A stretch of 64,000 nucleotides of DNA from contig NC_133166.1 in the NCBI RefSeq assembly GCF_040802235.1, forward strand, positions 115,210,991 through 115,274,990, written 5' to 3'. The notes under the pieces were generated by a model. It ran no database searches. It was not told the DNA's origin and saw only the letters and a list, made by a program, of their open reading frames with translations. The DNA is from Manis javanica. Taxonomy: Eukaryota > Chordata > Mammalia > Pholidota > Manidae. Each line of letters opens with the position of its first letter. Position 1 is the first letter of the stretch. The position numbers and the translations under genes were made by a program. Positions 1 to 40,499 of the stretch are shown in pieces.

Positions 1-340
1 CTGCTCTGGGGGCCTGGCAGCTCGGGACAGACTGTCGGAGCAGGAGAAGCAAGCCACGGTTAAGGGTCTCAGGAATGCTGGGGCTGGTGAGGACTCAGAG
101 CTGGGAGTTACTTCCATCTCTGCACCATGTCTCACCATTGCACCCCCACCCAAGTCTCAGTTGTGTCACTTGTAGGAGGACACTGTTTCTCAGAGGGCAC
201 GGCTTGTGGCCTGGGATGGATGAGGACCGAGACCTCGTGTGTAAGGGGCATAGCACAGCTGTTGGCTGGGAGAAGGCAAGTGTGTGGTAAACTGGGGTCC
301 TTCTCTTCTCTACCCCTCACTCCACCCCCCCATCCCCTAG
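1..340 (+). other. CTSF intron, left edge of window
   Basis: This stretch lies upstream of the first recognisable CTSF exon. The next expected upstream peptide (around ACMGGLPSNAY in human) is not present, so the window opens inside an intron. The stretch ends in a polypyrimidine tract and an AG acceptor at 339-340. I see no other feature in it. Confidence 0.8.
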
Positions 341-1393
<1,053 letters not shown>

Positions 1394-1825
1394 GGAGCAC
1401 CAGCTCAGGACCTGGTGCTGACCAGAGCAGGCCCTTCCCCAGCTTGCATGTCCAAGAGGCACAGCTGGCTGAGGGATGGGCACCGGGTATCTCAGGGTGA
1501 GCAAAGGGCACTGGGCTAGGGGCACAGACTATTCCTCTGCACCCCACTCCCACCTGGAAGTTCCCCAACTGTGCCTTTGTTGAACTGTGGTAGCCAAGAG
1601 GATCGGGGGGTTAAGGATGGTGTCTTGTCAGCTGGAGCTAGGGCAAGAACCTTGGAGTTGGGTGAGGAGCAGGGGGGCACCTCTGGCTTTGTGCCCTGGC
1701 TTTCCTGTGTCTGATACTATAAATTTTCGGATTTCCTTGGATTTGGGGGCAGTGTTCCCTTCTACATCTAGAGAAACTGTTACAACCAACCTTTCTAACA
1801 GCAATAAAGTGGTGTTCTAGGCCCC
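1394..1825 (+). terminator. CTSF: CTSF 3' UTR with poly(A) signal
   Basis: A canonical AATAAA at 1803-1808 is followed by a GT-rich tract (tggtgtgaatg), giving an expected cleavage site near 1820-1830. No competing signal lies between the stop codon and this site. Confidence 0.85.
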
Positions 1826-2088
1826 AGCATGGTGTGAATGCTCTGTCCTTGAGGGGATGGAGGGGTGGCGAGGGTCAAGGCCAGGCAGCTGGTCCTTCCT
1901 GGGAACTTGAGGGCCCAGCTTCTGCTTCAGAAACCAGAAGGAGATAGAGGCCCACAGATGGATCATTATTCAGAAGCACTTGGCTGGCCCTTCTCTGAGG
2001 CCCTTGCTCCAAGGGATGGACAGGATCAGCTAGAGGGAGCATCCTCTCTCCAACTTGTGTAGCGAACCCCAGGGCTTGAGGTCAGAGG
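1826..2088 (-). other. gap between convergent CTSF and ACTN3; ACTN3 3' UTR
   Basis: This short interval must contain the ACTN3 3' UTR. No AATAAA or ATTAAA is present on the minus strand. The nearest resemblance is AATAAT at 1965-1970, so the ACTN3 3' end may use a variant signal or overlap the CTSF 3' end. Confidence 0.5.
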
Positions 2089-14493
<12,405 letters not shown>

Positions 14494-14587
14494 CTCGGTA
14501 GGCTCCTGGCTCCGCTCCGCTCGGCGCGCTTCAGAACCCGGGGACCGCGTTAAGTAGCGACCGGCCCAGCCCCGGATCGGATTCGCG

Positions 14588-14597
14588 CTAAATATGG
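14588..14597 (-). promoter_or_regulatory. CArG/TATA-like box upstream of ACTN3
   Basis: The minus strand reads CCATATTTAG, one mismatch from the SRF consensus CC(A/T)6GG. It sits about 95 bp upstream of the ACTN3 ATG, so it could also act as the TATA-like element. This is a motif match only. Confidence 0.45.
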
Positions 14598-14724
14598 GGG
14601 AAGAGGGAGGGGCCGGATGGGGGCGAGGGCTCCCTGGTCAGGACCAGGGAGGAGTTCGCCCTGGCGTCCAGGGAGTGCAGGGACGCGGGGGTGGATCCCG
14701 GGGCTGAGTTCGGGAGTTCCCGCT

Positions 14725-14832
14725 CCGGCTCCACCGGCTGGGCGCTGTGTGACCTTGGGAAAGCCGCGGGCCCTCTCTGAGTCTGTTTCCTCGCATGTAC
14801 AGCCGAGATGATAATAATAGCGGCTGTAAGGC
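14725..14832 (-). repeat. MIR relic inside the divergent promoter
   Basis: The plus strand contains gctgtgtgaccttgggaaag, then ctctctgagtctgtttcctc, then gatgataataatagcggctg, the successive blocks of reversed MIR. Confidence 0.8.
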
Positions 14833-15023
14833 AGCCCTAGAAGCTGCCCTTTGCGCCTCCACCTGGCTCCCTTCCCGCGTCAGGAGGGAAAAGGGAGCCT
14901 ATCGCCATTTCACGGTCAGAAACATCAAGGCGCCAGACTTTTCTGAATGTTTTCTGTGGTGAAGAAGGAAGAAACTAGAGCATGGGGAGGGGTTCCAGGA
15001 CAGCTAGATGCGCCAATGCAGGG

Positions 15024-15033
15024 CTATTAATAT
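15024..15033 (+). promoter_or_regulatory. MEF2-like motif in the divergent promoter
   Basis: ctattaatat matches the MEF2 consensus YTAWWWWTAR at nine of ten positions. It sits about 530 bp upstream of ACTN3. This is a motif match only. Confidence 0.3.
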
Positions 15034-15357
15034 CGGGGCAGCCGGGGCCGAGGGGGAACGTGCTGAGCCGGGAAACCTGGAGGCCACCGAGGTGGCCACT
15101 CAATCCCGGCGCCAGCCGAGGGGGACCGGAGGGGAGGGCCGCTGAGGAGGGGCGGGCCTCGGGAAGGCGGGGCTATGAATCCACAGCCCTATCAGGCTCT
15201 AGAGCCAACATGTTCCCAGCATCTCCTTGGTTCATTAGGCCATCCAATCATATATCTGCTCTGCAGGCGCGACCGACGACTCTGAACGCTCACCGCACCC
15301 TTTCAGAGACTCTACTGGTTGTAGCAGACGTCCGTCTGGTACTAGCCCCACCCCAAT

Positions 15358-15367
15358 ACGGAAGCGG
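15358..15367 (+). promoter_or_regulatory. ETS-type site upstream of ZDHHC24
   Basis: acggaagcgg fits the ETS/GABPA core and lies about 40 bp upstream of the ZDHHC24 ATG in CpG-rich sequence, as is common at housekeeping promoters. Confidence 0.4.
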
Positions 15368-15405
15368 CGGGGTGCTCCGGACCCGACGGCCGCTGGGTCC
15401 AGGCT

Positions 15406-18400
15406 ATGGGGCATTCTTGGGTGGCGGGGAGCGTCGAGGGGGCGCCCGCGCGGCTGCCCCTCGTGCTCACTGCGCTGTGGGCCGCGGCCGTGGGCCTGGA
15501 GTTGGCCTACGTGCTGGTGCTGGGCCCCGGGCCGCCCCCTCTCGGACCCCCGGCTCGGGCTTTTCAGCTGGCGCTGGCCGCCTTTCAACTACTCAACCTG
15601 CTGGGCAACGTGGGGCTCTTCCTGCGCTCGGATCCCAGCATCCGGGGCGTGATGCTGGCCGGTCGCGGGCTGGGCCAGGGCTGGGCGTGAGTGGGGCGCG
15701 GGATCTGGAGGGGGAAGAAGCCGGAGCCTTGGACAGGGGGAGGGGCCGTAGGACGGGAACCAGATTGCCATAGGATACACTTCTAAGAGCCAGAGAACTC
15801 CTTTAGAACCTGGGGTGTTGGATTCAGCAGTATCTTCATTCATTTACAAATACTTACTGAGCACCTACTATGTTCAAGATACCGTTCCAGGTACTGGAGG
15901 TACAATAAAACAGTTTCCTGGCCTCCTGGAGCTGATTTTAGTGGGCGAGAGAGCAGATGAGAAACTATGGGCGTAATGAATAAACAAATTATGTAGAATG
16001 TTAGATGGTAGTATGGAAACAAAAGTAGAGCAGGGTAAAGGGGTGCGAGTTTCAGTTTTAAATAAGGTGGTCAAGGTGGGCCTTATTGAGGTGGCATTTG
16101 AGCAAACACTTGAAGGAAGTGGGGGAGTTAACCATGTGGGAATCTGGGGGAAGAGTGTTCCAGGCACAGGGAACAGACAGTGCAAAGACTCTGATGTAGT
16201 TATGTGCCTAGCATGTTCTGGGAACAGGAAGATGGTCCTGTGGCTGGTGTGGAGTGAGAGAAGGGGAGGAGAGAGGTTAGAAATGGAAAGACCTTGTAGG
16301 ACATTGCTTTTTGCTGGAAGTGAGATGGAAAGCCACTGGGTGGTTCTGAGCAGAGGAAGGACATGACAGATCTTTAAAGATCAGTCTGGCTGCTGGGGTG
16401 AGACTACACAAGAGGGGACAAAAGTGGAATCAGAGAGACCAGTCAAGAGGCTATTGGGATAATCCAGTGGAGAGTTCATGGTGACTGGGACCCAGGTGGT
16501 GGCCATGCAGGAAGTGAGAAGTTTGCTCCTGGAAGTTAGAGGTCAGAGCTGGAAGCACCCTCAGGTCTGCAGTGTGGGAACTGGAAGGGCCTGGGAAGTG
16601 TTCAGCCTTGGTTTACCTATGAAGAACCTGAGGCTTAGTGAGGGCAGTGACTGAGCCTGCTTCCCCAGGATGGGCTTGGGCTGACTCAGGCATTCAGAGC
16701 TGCTGGGGGACTGACCCTGTGTTTCCTTCCCTGCAGTTACTGCTACCAGTGTCAAAGCCAAGTGCCACCACGAAGTGGGCATTGCTCTGCCTGCAGGATC
16801 TGTATCCTTCGTCGGGACCACCACTGCCGCCTGCTGGGCCACTGCGTGGGCTTCCACAACTACCGGCCCTTCTTGTGCCTGCTGCTCCATGCTGCTGGTG
16901 TCCTGCTGCACGTCTCTGTGCTGCTGGGCCCTGCCCTGTCTGCCCTGCTGCGAGCCCACACGCCCCTGCATACCGCTGCCCTCCTCCTGCTGCCCTGGCT
17001 CATGCTGCTTACAGGTGGGGAACTGGGAAGTCTCTGCAGAGATGGAAGGCATTGTAGTAGGTCATTCTGGTGGGTGATGGGATTTCTGGCTCGTTTTCCT
17101 GGCTGTGGGGACCCACCTCAGTGACAGTTATGGAGGGTGACAGCAGCCTGGTATTCAATGGGGTGTGAAGTACAGTAAAATACAGGGTCTCAACCCAGGT
17201 AGAGTTCTGGCTGGGAGATTCAGGGAAGGATTCCAGGAGGTGTTGCCAGAAGAGGAGATGAGTGGGAGTTTGAGGAGTCGGGTGGGTTGGCGTGGTGAAG
17301 GGGTATTCCAAGTGTGGGGGGCATTCTAGAGGGGACCAGCATGAGCAAAGGCTTGGAGGTTGGGCAGGGAGCAGCAAAGGCCCTTAAATGGCAATTGTGG
17401 GAATTAAAGGTAGGATGGTAGGTGAGGGCTGGATGGTAGAGGGCTTGGATGCTGGTGTGAGCAGACAGCCCTCACTGACTGGGTACTGGGGAGCCAGTGA
17501 AAGTTATATAGGCAGGGGAAGGGCCAGTCTTTGGAAGTTGGGAGGGGAGACTTGAAGCAGGAGGCTGACTGAGAGGCCATCCATGTTCTAGATGACACAT
17601 GTATTCCTCTTTCCTGTGACACCACCCAAGTTCAAAGCCCCACTGGTCTTTTATACTCTTTGTTGTCACCCCTCAAAATGCTTTGGGCTTTCTCTCCCCT
17701 CCTTCCTTCTGACCTCTCCCGTCCTACAGTTACTAAATTCCCTGACCACTCAGAATAGTCACTGCGTCTCATCCTATCCAAGCCTGGCTGTGTCCCAGGG
17801 ATGCCCTCCCGGCAGCCCCAGGCCTTGGGAAGGTCCATGGGGTTGGCAGTGTCTTCCTCAGCCCACCTGGCTTCCTGAGCAGCCCTCTCCTGCCCTGCCT
17901 CCACCAAGACGCAAGCCCTCCAGCTGCACCAGGTCCTCTGTTCCCCTCAGTTACGGAAGCCGTGGCTGCAGCCCCCAATCTCTCCCAGCTCTAGGCTTGT
18001 TGAAATCATGGGTGAATGGCCCAGGCCCCGATCACTAAGCTTCCTGACCTTCTCTTATTTCCTTCCCTTACTCCCACAGCCGTATCCCAGACCTTGTCAG
18101 AATCCAGAACAGGTCACCTCCCAAATCCCCCCATCAGTCAGTCCCCCTCTCTACTCCCCACCTCCCCTCTGCTTGCCCATCTCTCACTCTCACTCCATGA
18201 CATTTGTTCCGTGAGCCCCTGGCCCTCACCTTCCCTCCTCACCACCCCCAAATCCAGTAGGGCCCTCATTTCCACCATTTTCTGGCCAACGTCTCAGACC
18301 TCTTCACTCCATCTTGGAAGGCACCCTGGCTTCTCTGCGTCTGCCCCTGGCTGCTGAGAGCTTTGAGAGACACATGCGCTTCGTGGCAGTTGGTACCATG

Positions 18401-20440
18401 GCACATTTTGACCTTAACAGGCCCTCACCCACGTGTGGTTGTCCTGGTCTCTCATAAGCTTGCGTCCCTAATGACTGCAGCTCAAACCCCATTTTCCTGT
18501 CCTCCAAGCCCTCACCCCTCTTGAAAATCTGTCACAGAGAAAACGAGCCATCAGATGGCCCTGGCAGAACTGTCCTGTCCTCCAGTCTGTAGCCAGGCTG
18601 ACCGCCCCCGGCCTCTCCTGGCGTCCAGCCCTCCGCCCAGCTAGCTGGAGGCCTCACATTGAGGGGCCGCCTCTCCTCCCGCCTCCCCAGGGTCTCTCTG
18701 CTGGCCTCCTTCGGGTTTCCCGCCTGGCATAGATCCTTTTTTCACGCCCATACCCTCCTCCTCTCCTCTTGCCCTCTGGCTCCTCTCCACCCAGCAGCCA
18801 AGCTTCTGAACGGACTTGCTGTGCTTATGGGCCACTTTTCCTTGCCTACCAGCCATTCCTGCACCTGCTCCAAACCGGATTCTGCCCCACCACTCCTCCG
18901 AGACTGCCGCAGTCCCGACAGCACGGAACCCAAAGGCCCTTCTGAGTTCTCTCCTTGCTTCATGAGACCCGTCAGCCTCACGAAACGCCGACCGCCAGTC
19001 TCCCTGAAGGGCTTTGCCCTTGGCATCCCCAGAAGCTCCTACTTTGGGGTTTCCCCTTTCCTTTCTGGCTTCCCTGTCTTCTTTATCTGGTCCCTAAGGA
19101 CCTGGTTTCTTGGTGCTGAGAGTGAGGGGCTCTTCTCCTCTCCCTCCACGATCTCTGGTGGGTCTCAGAGCCGCCCATGTACCGACTTCCCACAGGTCTG
19201 CACATCCAGCCCGGGCTCCTCTCCTGACCTTCCAGAACCACCCACTCACTTGTCTTGCAGGCGCCTCTCCTTCCTGCCTCGGAATCTTCAAACAGAAATG
19301 TTTTCCCTTCACCTAGCAAATTCCTTCTTAACCTTCTCAAAATAGATTTAGTCCACATCCCCTGGCCACTTAACAAAAGTCTGCATGGCACTACCCTCCA
19401 CCCCCTGACATTGCCTCTTTTATTGAAGTAAAATTTGAGTAACATGATATTCATTATTTTAACCACTTTCAGGTGTACAATTCAGTGGCATTTAGTATAT
19501 TCACAATGTTGTGCAACCATCACCTGTATTTGTAACATTTGTATCACCCCAAAAAGAAACCTATACCCTTTAAGCAGTCCATTCCCCATTCCCCCCAAAT
19601 CCGCCAGTCTTTGGCAACCACTAATTTACTGTCTGTCACCATGGGTTGGCCTAAGTGGACATTTCATATAAATGGCATCATACAGTATGCGACCTTGTGT
19701 CTGGCTTCTCTCACTTGGCCATTTTCATGGCATCTTGCAGTTCGTTAGTTCAACAGATACTTGTTTGCTGTGGGCCAGGATGGTATAAGACCCTGTACTT
19801 TTCCAGTGTAACACACATCACAGCTGAGATTAAGTAACTGAGAAATGGTCCCTTGAATGTGTTTCTGTGAGCTGTCTGAGGTCAGGGTTGCGATCAGTGT
19901 TCATCCTGGTGTCCAGCACAAGCAAGGTGCTCGTAAGTTTGTGATGCATGAATGAAAGTCCTGTCTAGGGCAGGGGGCCGTGTCTGCACCGTTTGCCAGT
20001 GTGTTCCTATCACCCAGCATGGGCTGCTAGGCATAGCTGACTCTGCTGAGTAGGGGAGTGAGATCTGCTTCAGGGTGGAGGGTAAGGGGTGGAAGGAGGG
20101 CTGGGCCTGCTGCTGCTCCCTGACCCTCTGCTCTCTCCTCGCAGGCAGAGTGTCTCTGGCCCAGTTCGCCCTGGCCTTCGTGACTGACACGTGTGTGGCT
20201 GGTGCGCTATTGTGTGGGGCTGGGCTGCTCTTCCACGGGATGCTGCTGCTGCGAGGCCAGACTACGTGGGAGTGGGCTCGGGGCCAGCACTCCTATGACC
20301 TGGGCCCCTGGCACAACCTTCAGGCAGCCCTAGGGTCCCGCTGGGCCCTCGTCTGGCTCTGGCCTTTCCTGGCCTCCCCGTTACCCGGGGATGGGGTCAC
20401 CTTCCAGACCAGAGCTGATGTGGGACTCACGACTTCTTGA
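15406..20440 (+). CDS. ZDHHC24: palmitoyltransferase ZDHHC24, complete (3 coding exons, 284 aa)
   Basis: This is a membrane protein S-acyltransferase that transfers palmitate to cysteines. Exons are 15406-15686, 16737-17014 and 20145-20440 (stop TGA 20438-20440), totalling 855 nt. The start MGHSWVAG is the first ATG after the promoter and matches the family N-terminus. Two hydrophobic segments (about residues 18-40 and 50-72) precede the cysteine-rich domain. That domain starts at [11 protein letters not shown] and contains the zinc-binding Cys/His pattern and the catalytic D-H-H-C at residues 121-124 in [12 protein letters not shown]. Further hydrophobic segments follow, and the tail ends VGLTTS. 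The natural substrates are poorly known. The gene is divergent from ACTN3 and convergent with BBS1. Confidence 0.97.
15835..16550 (-). repeat. L2 (antisense) in ZDHHC24 intron 1
   Basis: The plus strand reads catttacaaatacttactga, then gcacctactatgttcaag, ggaggtacaataaaac, ttccaggcacagggaacaga and ctggctgctggggtgagac. This is the reverse complement of a long L2 3' region. Confidence 0.75.
17015..20144. repeat. ZDHHC24 intron 2 with L2-like and L1 relics
   Basis: Antisense L2-like sequence lies at about 17,210-17,550 (gggcattctagaggggacca, atgagcaaaggcttggagg). From 17,560 to 19,320 the sequence is C/T-rich with only degraded repeat fragments. An antisense L1 3' fragment lies at about 19,415-19,760 (tcaggtgtacaattcagtgg, tgtgcaaccatcacc, tggacatttcatataaatgg). 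No coding exon is evident. Confidence 0.6.
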
Positions 20441-20725
20441 CTCCAGAAAGAACCAGAGCTGTTGAGGGAGTGGGTATGGGGAGCAGGAGAGCGGGCTCCT
20501 GACTCACTTCAGGGCTAAGGTTGGTACTGAATGCCTGCTTCTGGCAACACAAGCCCTGTCTTTGGCCTTAGCTCTGCCCAGCATGGACTCCTGGTGTCCA
20601 GGGCTTGGGCCTGTGACTTTGCCTCTGTTGATGGCCCCCAAGGACAGTTGGAAGGTCTGGCAAGGGGCTGCTCTGCCAGCCTGCCTGCCCCTTTGCCAGG
20701 TTAATAAAGCACCCACTTGGCTCTT
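20441..20725 (+). terminator. ZDHHC24: ZDHHC24 3' UTR with poly(A) signal
   Basis: AATAAA at 20,703-20,708 is followed by a T/G-rich stretch (tttgtgggtttctc). This gives a short 3' UTR of roughly 280 nt. Confidence 0.85.
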
Positions 20726-23450
20726 GGCCTCCCTCCATCTTTGTGGGTTTCTCATCCCTCACTGTTCCCCAGCCTGCTGTTTCTGGTTCCTGTTGAGCAG
20801 CCTGGGAGGCACAGAATGCCTGAGGGCATGGGGAGCCACAGCTCTGCCTCCTGTGGCCTTGGCAGGGTGGGGGAGAGGCACCAGCAGACCAAGGCAGCAT
20901 GTAGTGGCCCAGGGTACGAAAGTCCGCAGTTCTTTCCCAGGTCAGTGCTTTATAGTTAGAAGCATTTCCACCATTGCCCTGAACCTCTCTCTAGCTAACC
21001 CAGTACATGGGGCTGCCGTTACGTAGGGGAAAACCCGAAGCCCTGACAGTTGATGCGATAATATCGTGGGGTAGTAAATGGAGCAGGCAGAATTTGAACT
21101 CAGATCTTTCTGCTTTCTCCTTCATCCTTGCCAGTCAAAGGAAGTGAGTAGGAAAAATCAAGGCAGAGAAATCAGTTGTGGGTGTTCAAGCATCCATGAA
21201 GGACGGTGCTTGGAGGGCTAAGCTCCTCCTCTCTGGACTCTTTAGGAGTTACTGGCTAAACATTCTTATTTAAATATAGTAAACAGACTTCCAGTTAAAT
21301 GTGGCAGGTTTAAACCCATGGTTTTATCTGTTCTTCTTAAAATCTAAAATGGTTAAATAAATAAATAAATAAAGATATAAATTTACAAGGAGAAAGTGAC
21401 AACGTTTGAAAGATGGGAAGTGGATAGAGGCTCATTTACTCTCTTAGCAGAGAATTTGAAGTTGAAATTAAGCACTGCCAGAGGCGGGGCCAAGGGGCAG
21501 CCAGACTGCCGCAGAGCCCTGGAGAGACTGAGGACCTCCACCAGCTCCGTGAAGGCAGGGATTGGGCTGACCGCAGGGACCCGTCCAAAGCGGCTTTGGG
21601 TCTCAGGGGCACTGGGGTGGGTTGGGGTGAGGGGCTGGACTAAAATAGGCTTACATGAGTCTGCAGATGCTGCGGGGGGCCCTCCAGTAACATGACAGGC
21701 TTGCTGGCCCCCAAGAGCCCTCAGAGAAGCCCACCCTTCCTACGGGCCCTGCCCATGCTCACCATCATTCGAGCTGCTAGGACTTCGCTATTCCAGAAGG
21801 CAGGCTCTGTTTTCGAACTCCCAGAACCCCAGGAACGGGCGCTTTGAGCTGTACTGCAGCATCGGCCGACTTCCCCTTCCTTCTGTGCTTTATCCCTCGC
21901 CCTCCAGAATCTCTTTCTTTTATTAAATAGTGAGGACAGGCAAGAAAGCATTTATAAAATAAAGAGAAACCACCTCCTCCCCATCCCCAATTAAGAAACG
22001 ATACCACTTCCGTCGCAGTCCGTGCTGCGCCCGCCCCGGTAGAGGGAACGCTGTGCTCCGGTGATTATTCCCTTGCTCTGCTTCATAATTTTATTATATA
22101 TGTTTGTATTGGTTTTGCATGTTTTTAAATTTTATGTAAGTGGAATCATACCATGTTTATTCTTCTGTGACTTGCCTTTTCACTCACTGTTTCTGAGATT
22201 TATCCAAATTAGCCCGTGCAGCTGTAGGGCTCTCCTTTTCCTAGCTGTGTAGGGATCCACTGAATATATCACAACTTTTTTCTGTTTTGTCCCACTGGTC
22301 ATTTTATCTACCCACGCGTATGCGTCCATGGGATTATATCCTTGACCCGTGCTCTTCCATATGCATTTTAGAATCAGCTCGTCAAGTTCCACCAAGCTCT
22401 ATTCAACAAAAACCCCTTTGAGTTGTGACTAGAACCCCCTTGAGTCTACAGTTTGGGGAAAATCAACATCTACATGGAATTGAATTTTCCTCTTCATGAA
22501 CATGGTGTATCTTTCCATTTAATGTTTTCAATAAATTTATATACTTTTCTCATAAAGAGCATGCCTTTTTTGTTAGATTTATTAAGTATTTGATATTATT
22601 ATGGTATTGTACATAGGTATGAGAATAGATTTTTGTGTCCAGTGAACCTAAAACTTAATTGTAAATTCATCTGAATTCACTTCAGGGAAGTGTCCAGACT
22701 GGGTGAGGGAAAAAAGTTTGCAACTGGTATACACAGAAAACTACACAAATTAAAAAAACAAAAACAAAACAAAACAAAAACACAGCAATTGTTAACTCCA
22801 TGAAAAATTTAAAGGTAATTTCATTATAGCCTGATTCTTGGCTCTGCAGTGACAGCTTTCACATAATATTATAAATCATAACCTACACAATGAGTATCGA
22901 TTTATCTAAAAACCTGGGGAGACAAAGAGAGGGCAGGGTGTTGTCACAAGAGGGCTAATGTCTCGTCTATCACAATAGGGAGCCAACAGATGTTGTCTAA
23001 GATTGATAAACAAGTATAAGCATATTTTTTAAATAGTGAAAATGACTGTAGCAGGGGAGCAGTACTGGGGAATGGTGACAGGCTGTTTTCTTATTATAAA
23101 CTATTGCCATGGTACTAAGGAGGTACATGTTTTTAGAGAAATACTTTTTAAAGATACCAGCTCTCCTCCCTGTACTCATTTTCCTGGAGCTCTAACTGCT
23201 GAGGGCACCAGGTACTAGGCAGTGTTTTGCTCATACTGCCTTACGTCCCTTTGTCCACATGTTTTTAAATTTTATGTAAGTGGGATCATACCATGTTTAT
23301 TCTTCTGTGACTTGCCTTTTCACTCACTGTTTCCTGAGATTTATCCAGGCGCAGTTCCTGTACTCTTTAATAGTAGCTACATAGTATTACATCATAGAAA
23401 TTCACAGTAGGTCGGGGCAAAGGAACAGTTTCTCTGTTAGATCATCGTGA
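20726..23450. repeat. intergenic repeat block between ZDHHC24 and BBS1
   Basis: A sense MIR lies at about 20,955-21,125. An (AAAT)n stretch lies at 21,352-21,373. Antisense L1 3' sequence lies at about 22,060-22,660 and again at about 23,250-23,440. The two L1 pieces share an 89-bp core that is almost identical (22,118-22,206 and 23,258-23,347). An A/C-rich simple repeat lies at 22,750-22,785. No gene is seen. Confidence 0.65.
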
Positions 23451-25397
23451 ATAGCAATGAATGGAATGCAGATCACACGTTTTGTTCTGAGTTCACACTG
23501 TTCACCACTTGATTGGGGTAAAAGGGGCTGTAAGTTCGTCTGGCCCAACTCAGCCCTGTGGGGTGATGACACAGCCCCAGTGACAAGAGGCTCACCACCT
23601 TCTAGGGCCAGCCCTTCCATCTCTGATAAACCTCTGAAAAAGCTCTTCAGGTTAAGCTAAAATCTCTGTGACTGACAGCGACATTCCAACCATCTCCCCA
23701 TTTCCAGGTTAAACCTCCTGTTTGGACTATGCCTCACTGACCTGATCTAGAAACCCCCGCCAGCCTGCCTCAGCTGCCCTATGCGTGAGAGTGTTTGGGC
23801 CGTGCAGAGGCAAGGGGGATGGACTCTTTCTCCAGTCCAGATTCCCCCCTTCTCTAACCTGGTCCCAGAATGCATTGCTGAGAGGGATGCGGGTGGGCTG
23901 TGGGCCGTATCACCCCAGTCCCTCACTGTCTTGGGCAGAAAGGCTGTAGCCTGGCAGCAGCAGTCAGCCTGAGACCCTCCCTCTCAAGGGCCAAAGCTCT
24001 GGAGTGACTCCTGCCAAGAACCCCCCTTCTGGAGCCGACTCCTTGTTTCCAGACGGCCGGGCTCATAGGGGTACAGCCACATCTGGTCAAACTGCCTCAC
24101 TTCCCACATGGAGAAACAGAAGCCCAGGAGGATTTAATTACTTTCACAAGCCTGAGCTGTCTGCCCCACACTAGGCTGCACCTCGTCAGATAGGGGGAGA
24201 TCCAAGTCCTTAGGGAACAGGGTCCCTGGCTCACAAGTAGCTCAAGGCAGCCCTGGACGCACCGGCCCAACACATGTGAGGTGGGCCAGGCAGGCTGGCT
24301 GGGCTCCAGGGTGCACTGAGGGCTGGACTGCGCCTCTGGCCCTTGCGGTGTAAACATGTGCCTCCAGCCTCACTCAGCACCTCTGGTCCTTTGAGCTAAT
24401 TCTCTCCTACTGTGGCTACTTCCCAGTGGACTTTCTGCTCACGTGACTTATCTGGGCTCCAGGGTATAAAGAACATCTTGAATAGCAGCTCTGGGCTTCC
24501 ACCTCCTGTGCCATCTCCCAAGGGCTCCAGCAACACTCCCCCTGCGTGCCCCGGCCCCACCTCTGCCATCCAGCTGAGCCTTCCTCTCTTGGGGTGCTCT
24601 TTCTGGGCATGAGCATCCCAGACAGGAGTGGCAGCCCCAGAAGCCCGTGGGGCCGTCAGCAGCTGGCGGGGCTGGGGCCACCAGCTCCCTGCATGGGCCC
24701 ACGATTCCTTCCTGCTCCTGCTCCTCCCTTGACAATCTTCGTGGAGCATCACAGGCCTGAGACCTTCGCTGAGCCCAACATTTCAGAAAAGCCCCTGGTA
24801 GGGAGGCAGCTATATTCTCCGGGCCCTCTGAATAGAAAGAAGGGCCCCTTGCTCAGCTCACAAGGGGAAATCAGAGAGTGTGTTTTACCTGTAGGCTGAG
24901 CTGGCAGCAGCCAGGCTTCTGGAACCCCAGGGAGCAATAGAGGACTTAGTCTCACCCAAGAAAGCTCTGTACCAGGCCGGCCATAGCCGATTCTGGCCTG
25001 GACTGGCAGCAGCAGATGAATGATGTGCCTAAGGGAGGCGGCAAAGGAGATGGCTGGGCCTCCACCCCTCATCTCACCTTAACCACCTCAGAACTCTTCC
25101 TCTGGACCTGGGTGTGGCTTCGGGAGAAAGTGTGGAGGACGGAGGAGCAGCAGGAGCCTGCTGGGCCCATGTCTGCTTTCCAGAGGGAAGGAGTGGACTT
25201 GCTGGTGCTCCCGACCTGCTGCTGTAGGTCACCCAGTGATCAGGTTGGTGAGAAAGGGGGCACTTGGGAGAGGAGAGGGAAGCTGTCTCACCAGCACACT
25301 GCTGTGTGGGGAGTGTGCCACTGACTCCGTGCAGCTCAGTGGAAGGGACTGGATCCCCTGGTCCTGATGCCATAGGGCTTTGACAGCAGCCCAGGGG
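23451..25397 (-). other. BBS1: downstream flank and probable 3' UTR of BBS1
   Basis: This interval runs from degraded repeat sequence (23,451-24,080) through a small sense MIR piece (about 24,090-24,200) to the BBS1 stop. The only poly(A) signal I can propose on the minus strand is the variant ATTAAA at 24,133-24,138. It would give a 3' UTR of about 1.25 kb. The true 3' end is unproven. Confidence 0.4.

Positions 25398-40499
<15,102 letters not shown>

Larger units (their letters stand above)
14494..15405. promoter_or_regulatory. divergent GC-rich promoter between ACTN3 and ZDHHC24
   Basis: The two start codons are 912 bp apart on opposite strands. The interval is rich in G+C and CpG, especially 14,400-14,720, 15,030-15,180 and next to 15,360. 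It contains a CArG-like box, a MEF2-like box, CCAAT motifs (15,013 and 15,244) and an ETS-type site. ACTN3 is muscle-specific and ZDHHC24 is broadly expressed, so the interval probably holds two start regions rather than one shared promoter (inference). Confidence 0.7.

Noticed and set aside
14982-15773. 263-codon plus-strand open frame across the ZDHHC24 promoter and exon 1
   Set aside because: It is a shadow frame in CpG-rich DNA. It overlaps ZDHHC24 exon 1 in another frame and has no family resemblance.
18659-19345. 228-codon plus-strand open frame in ZDHHC24 intron 2
   Set aside because: It lies in C/T-rich intronic sequence with low-complexity Ser/Pro/Leu composition, no domain and no splice support.
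20726-25397. an extra gene between ZDHHC24 and BBS1
   Set aside because: Open frames there are short, fall in L1 and MIR remnants or the presumed BBS1 3' UTR, and show no conserved protein features.
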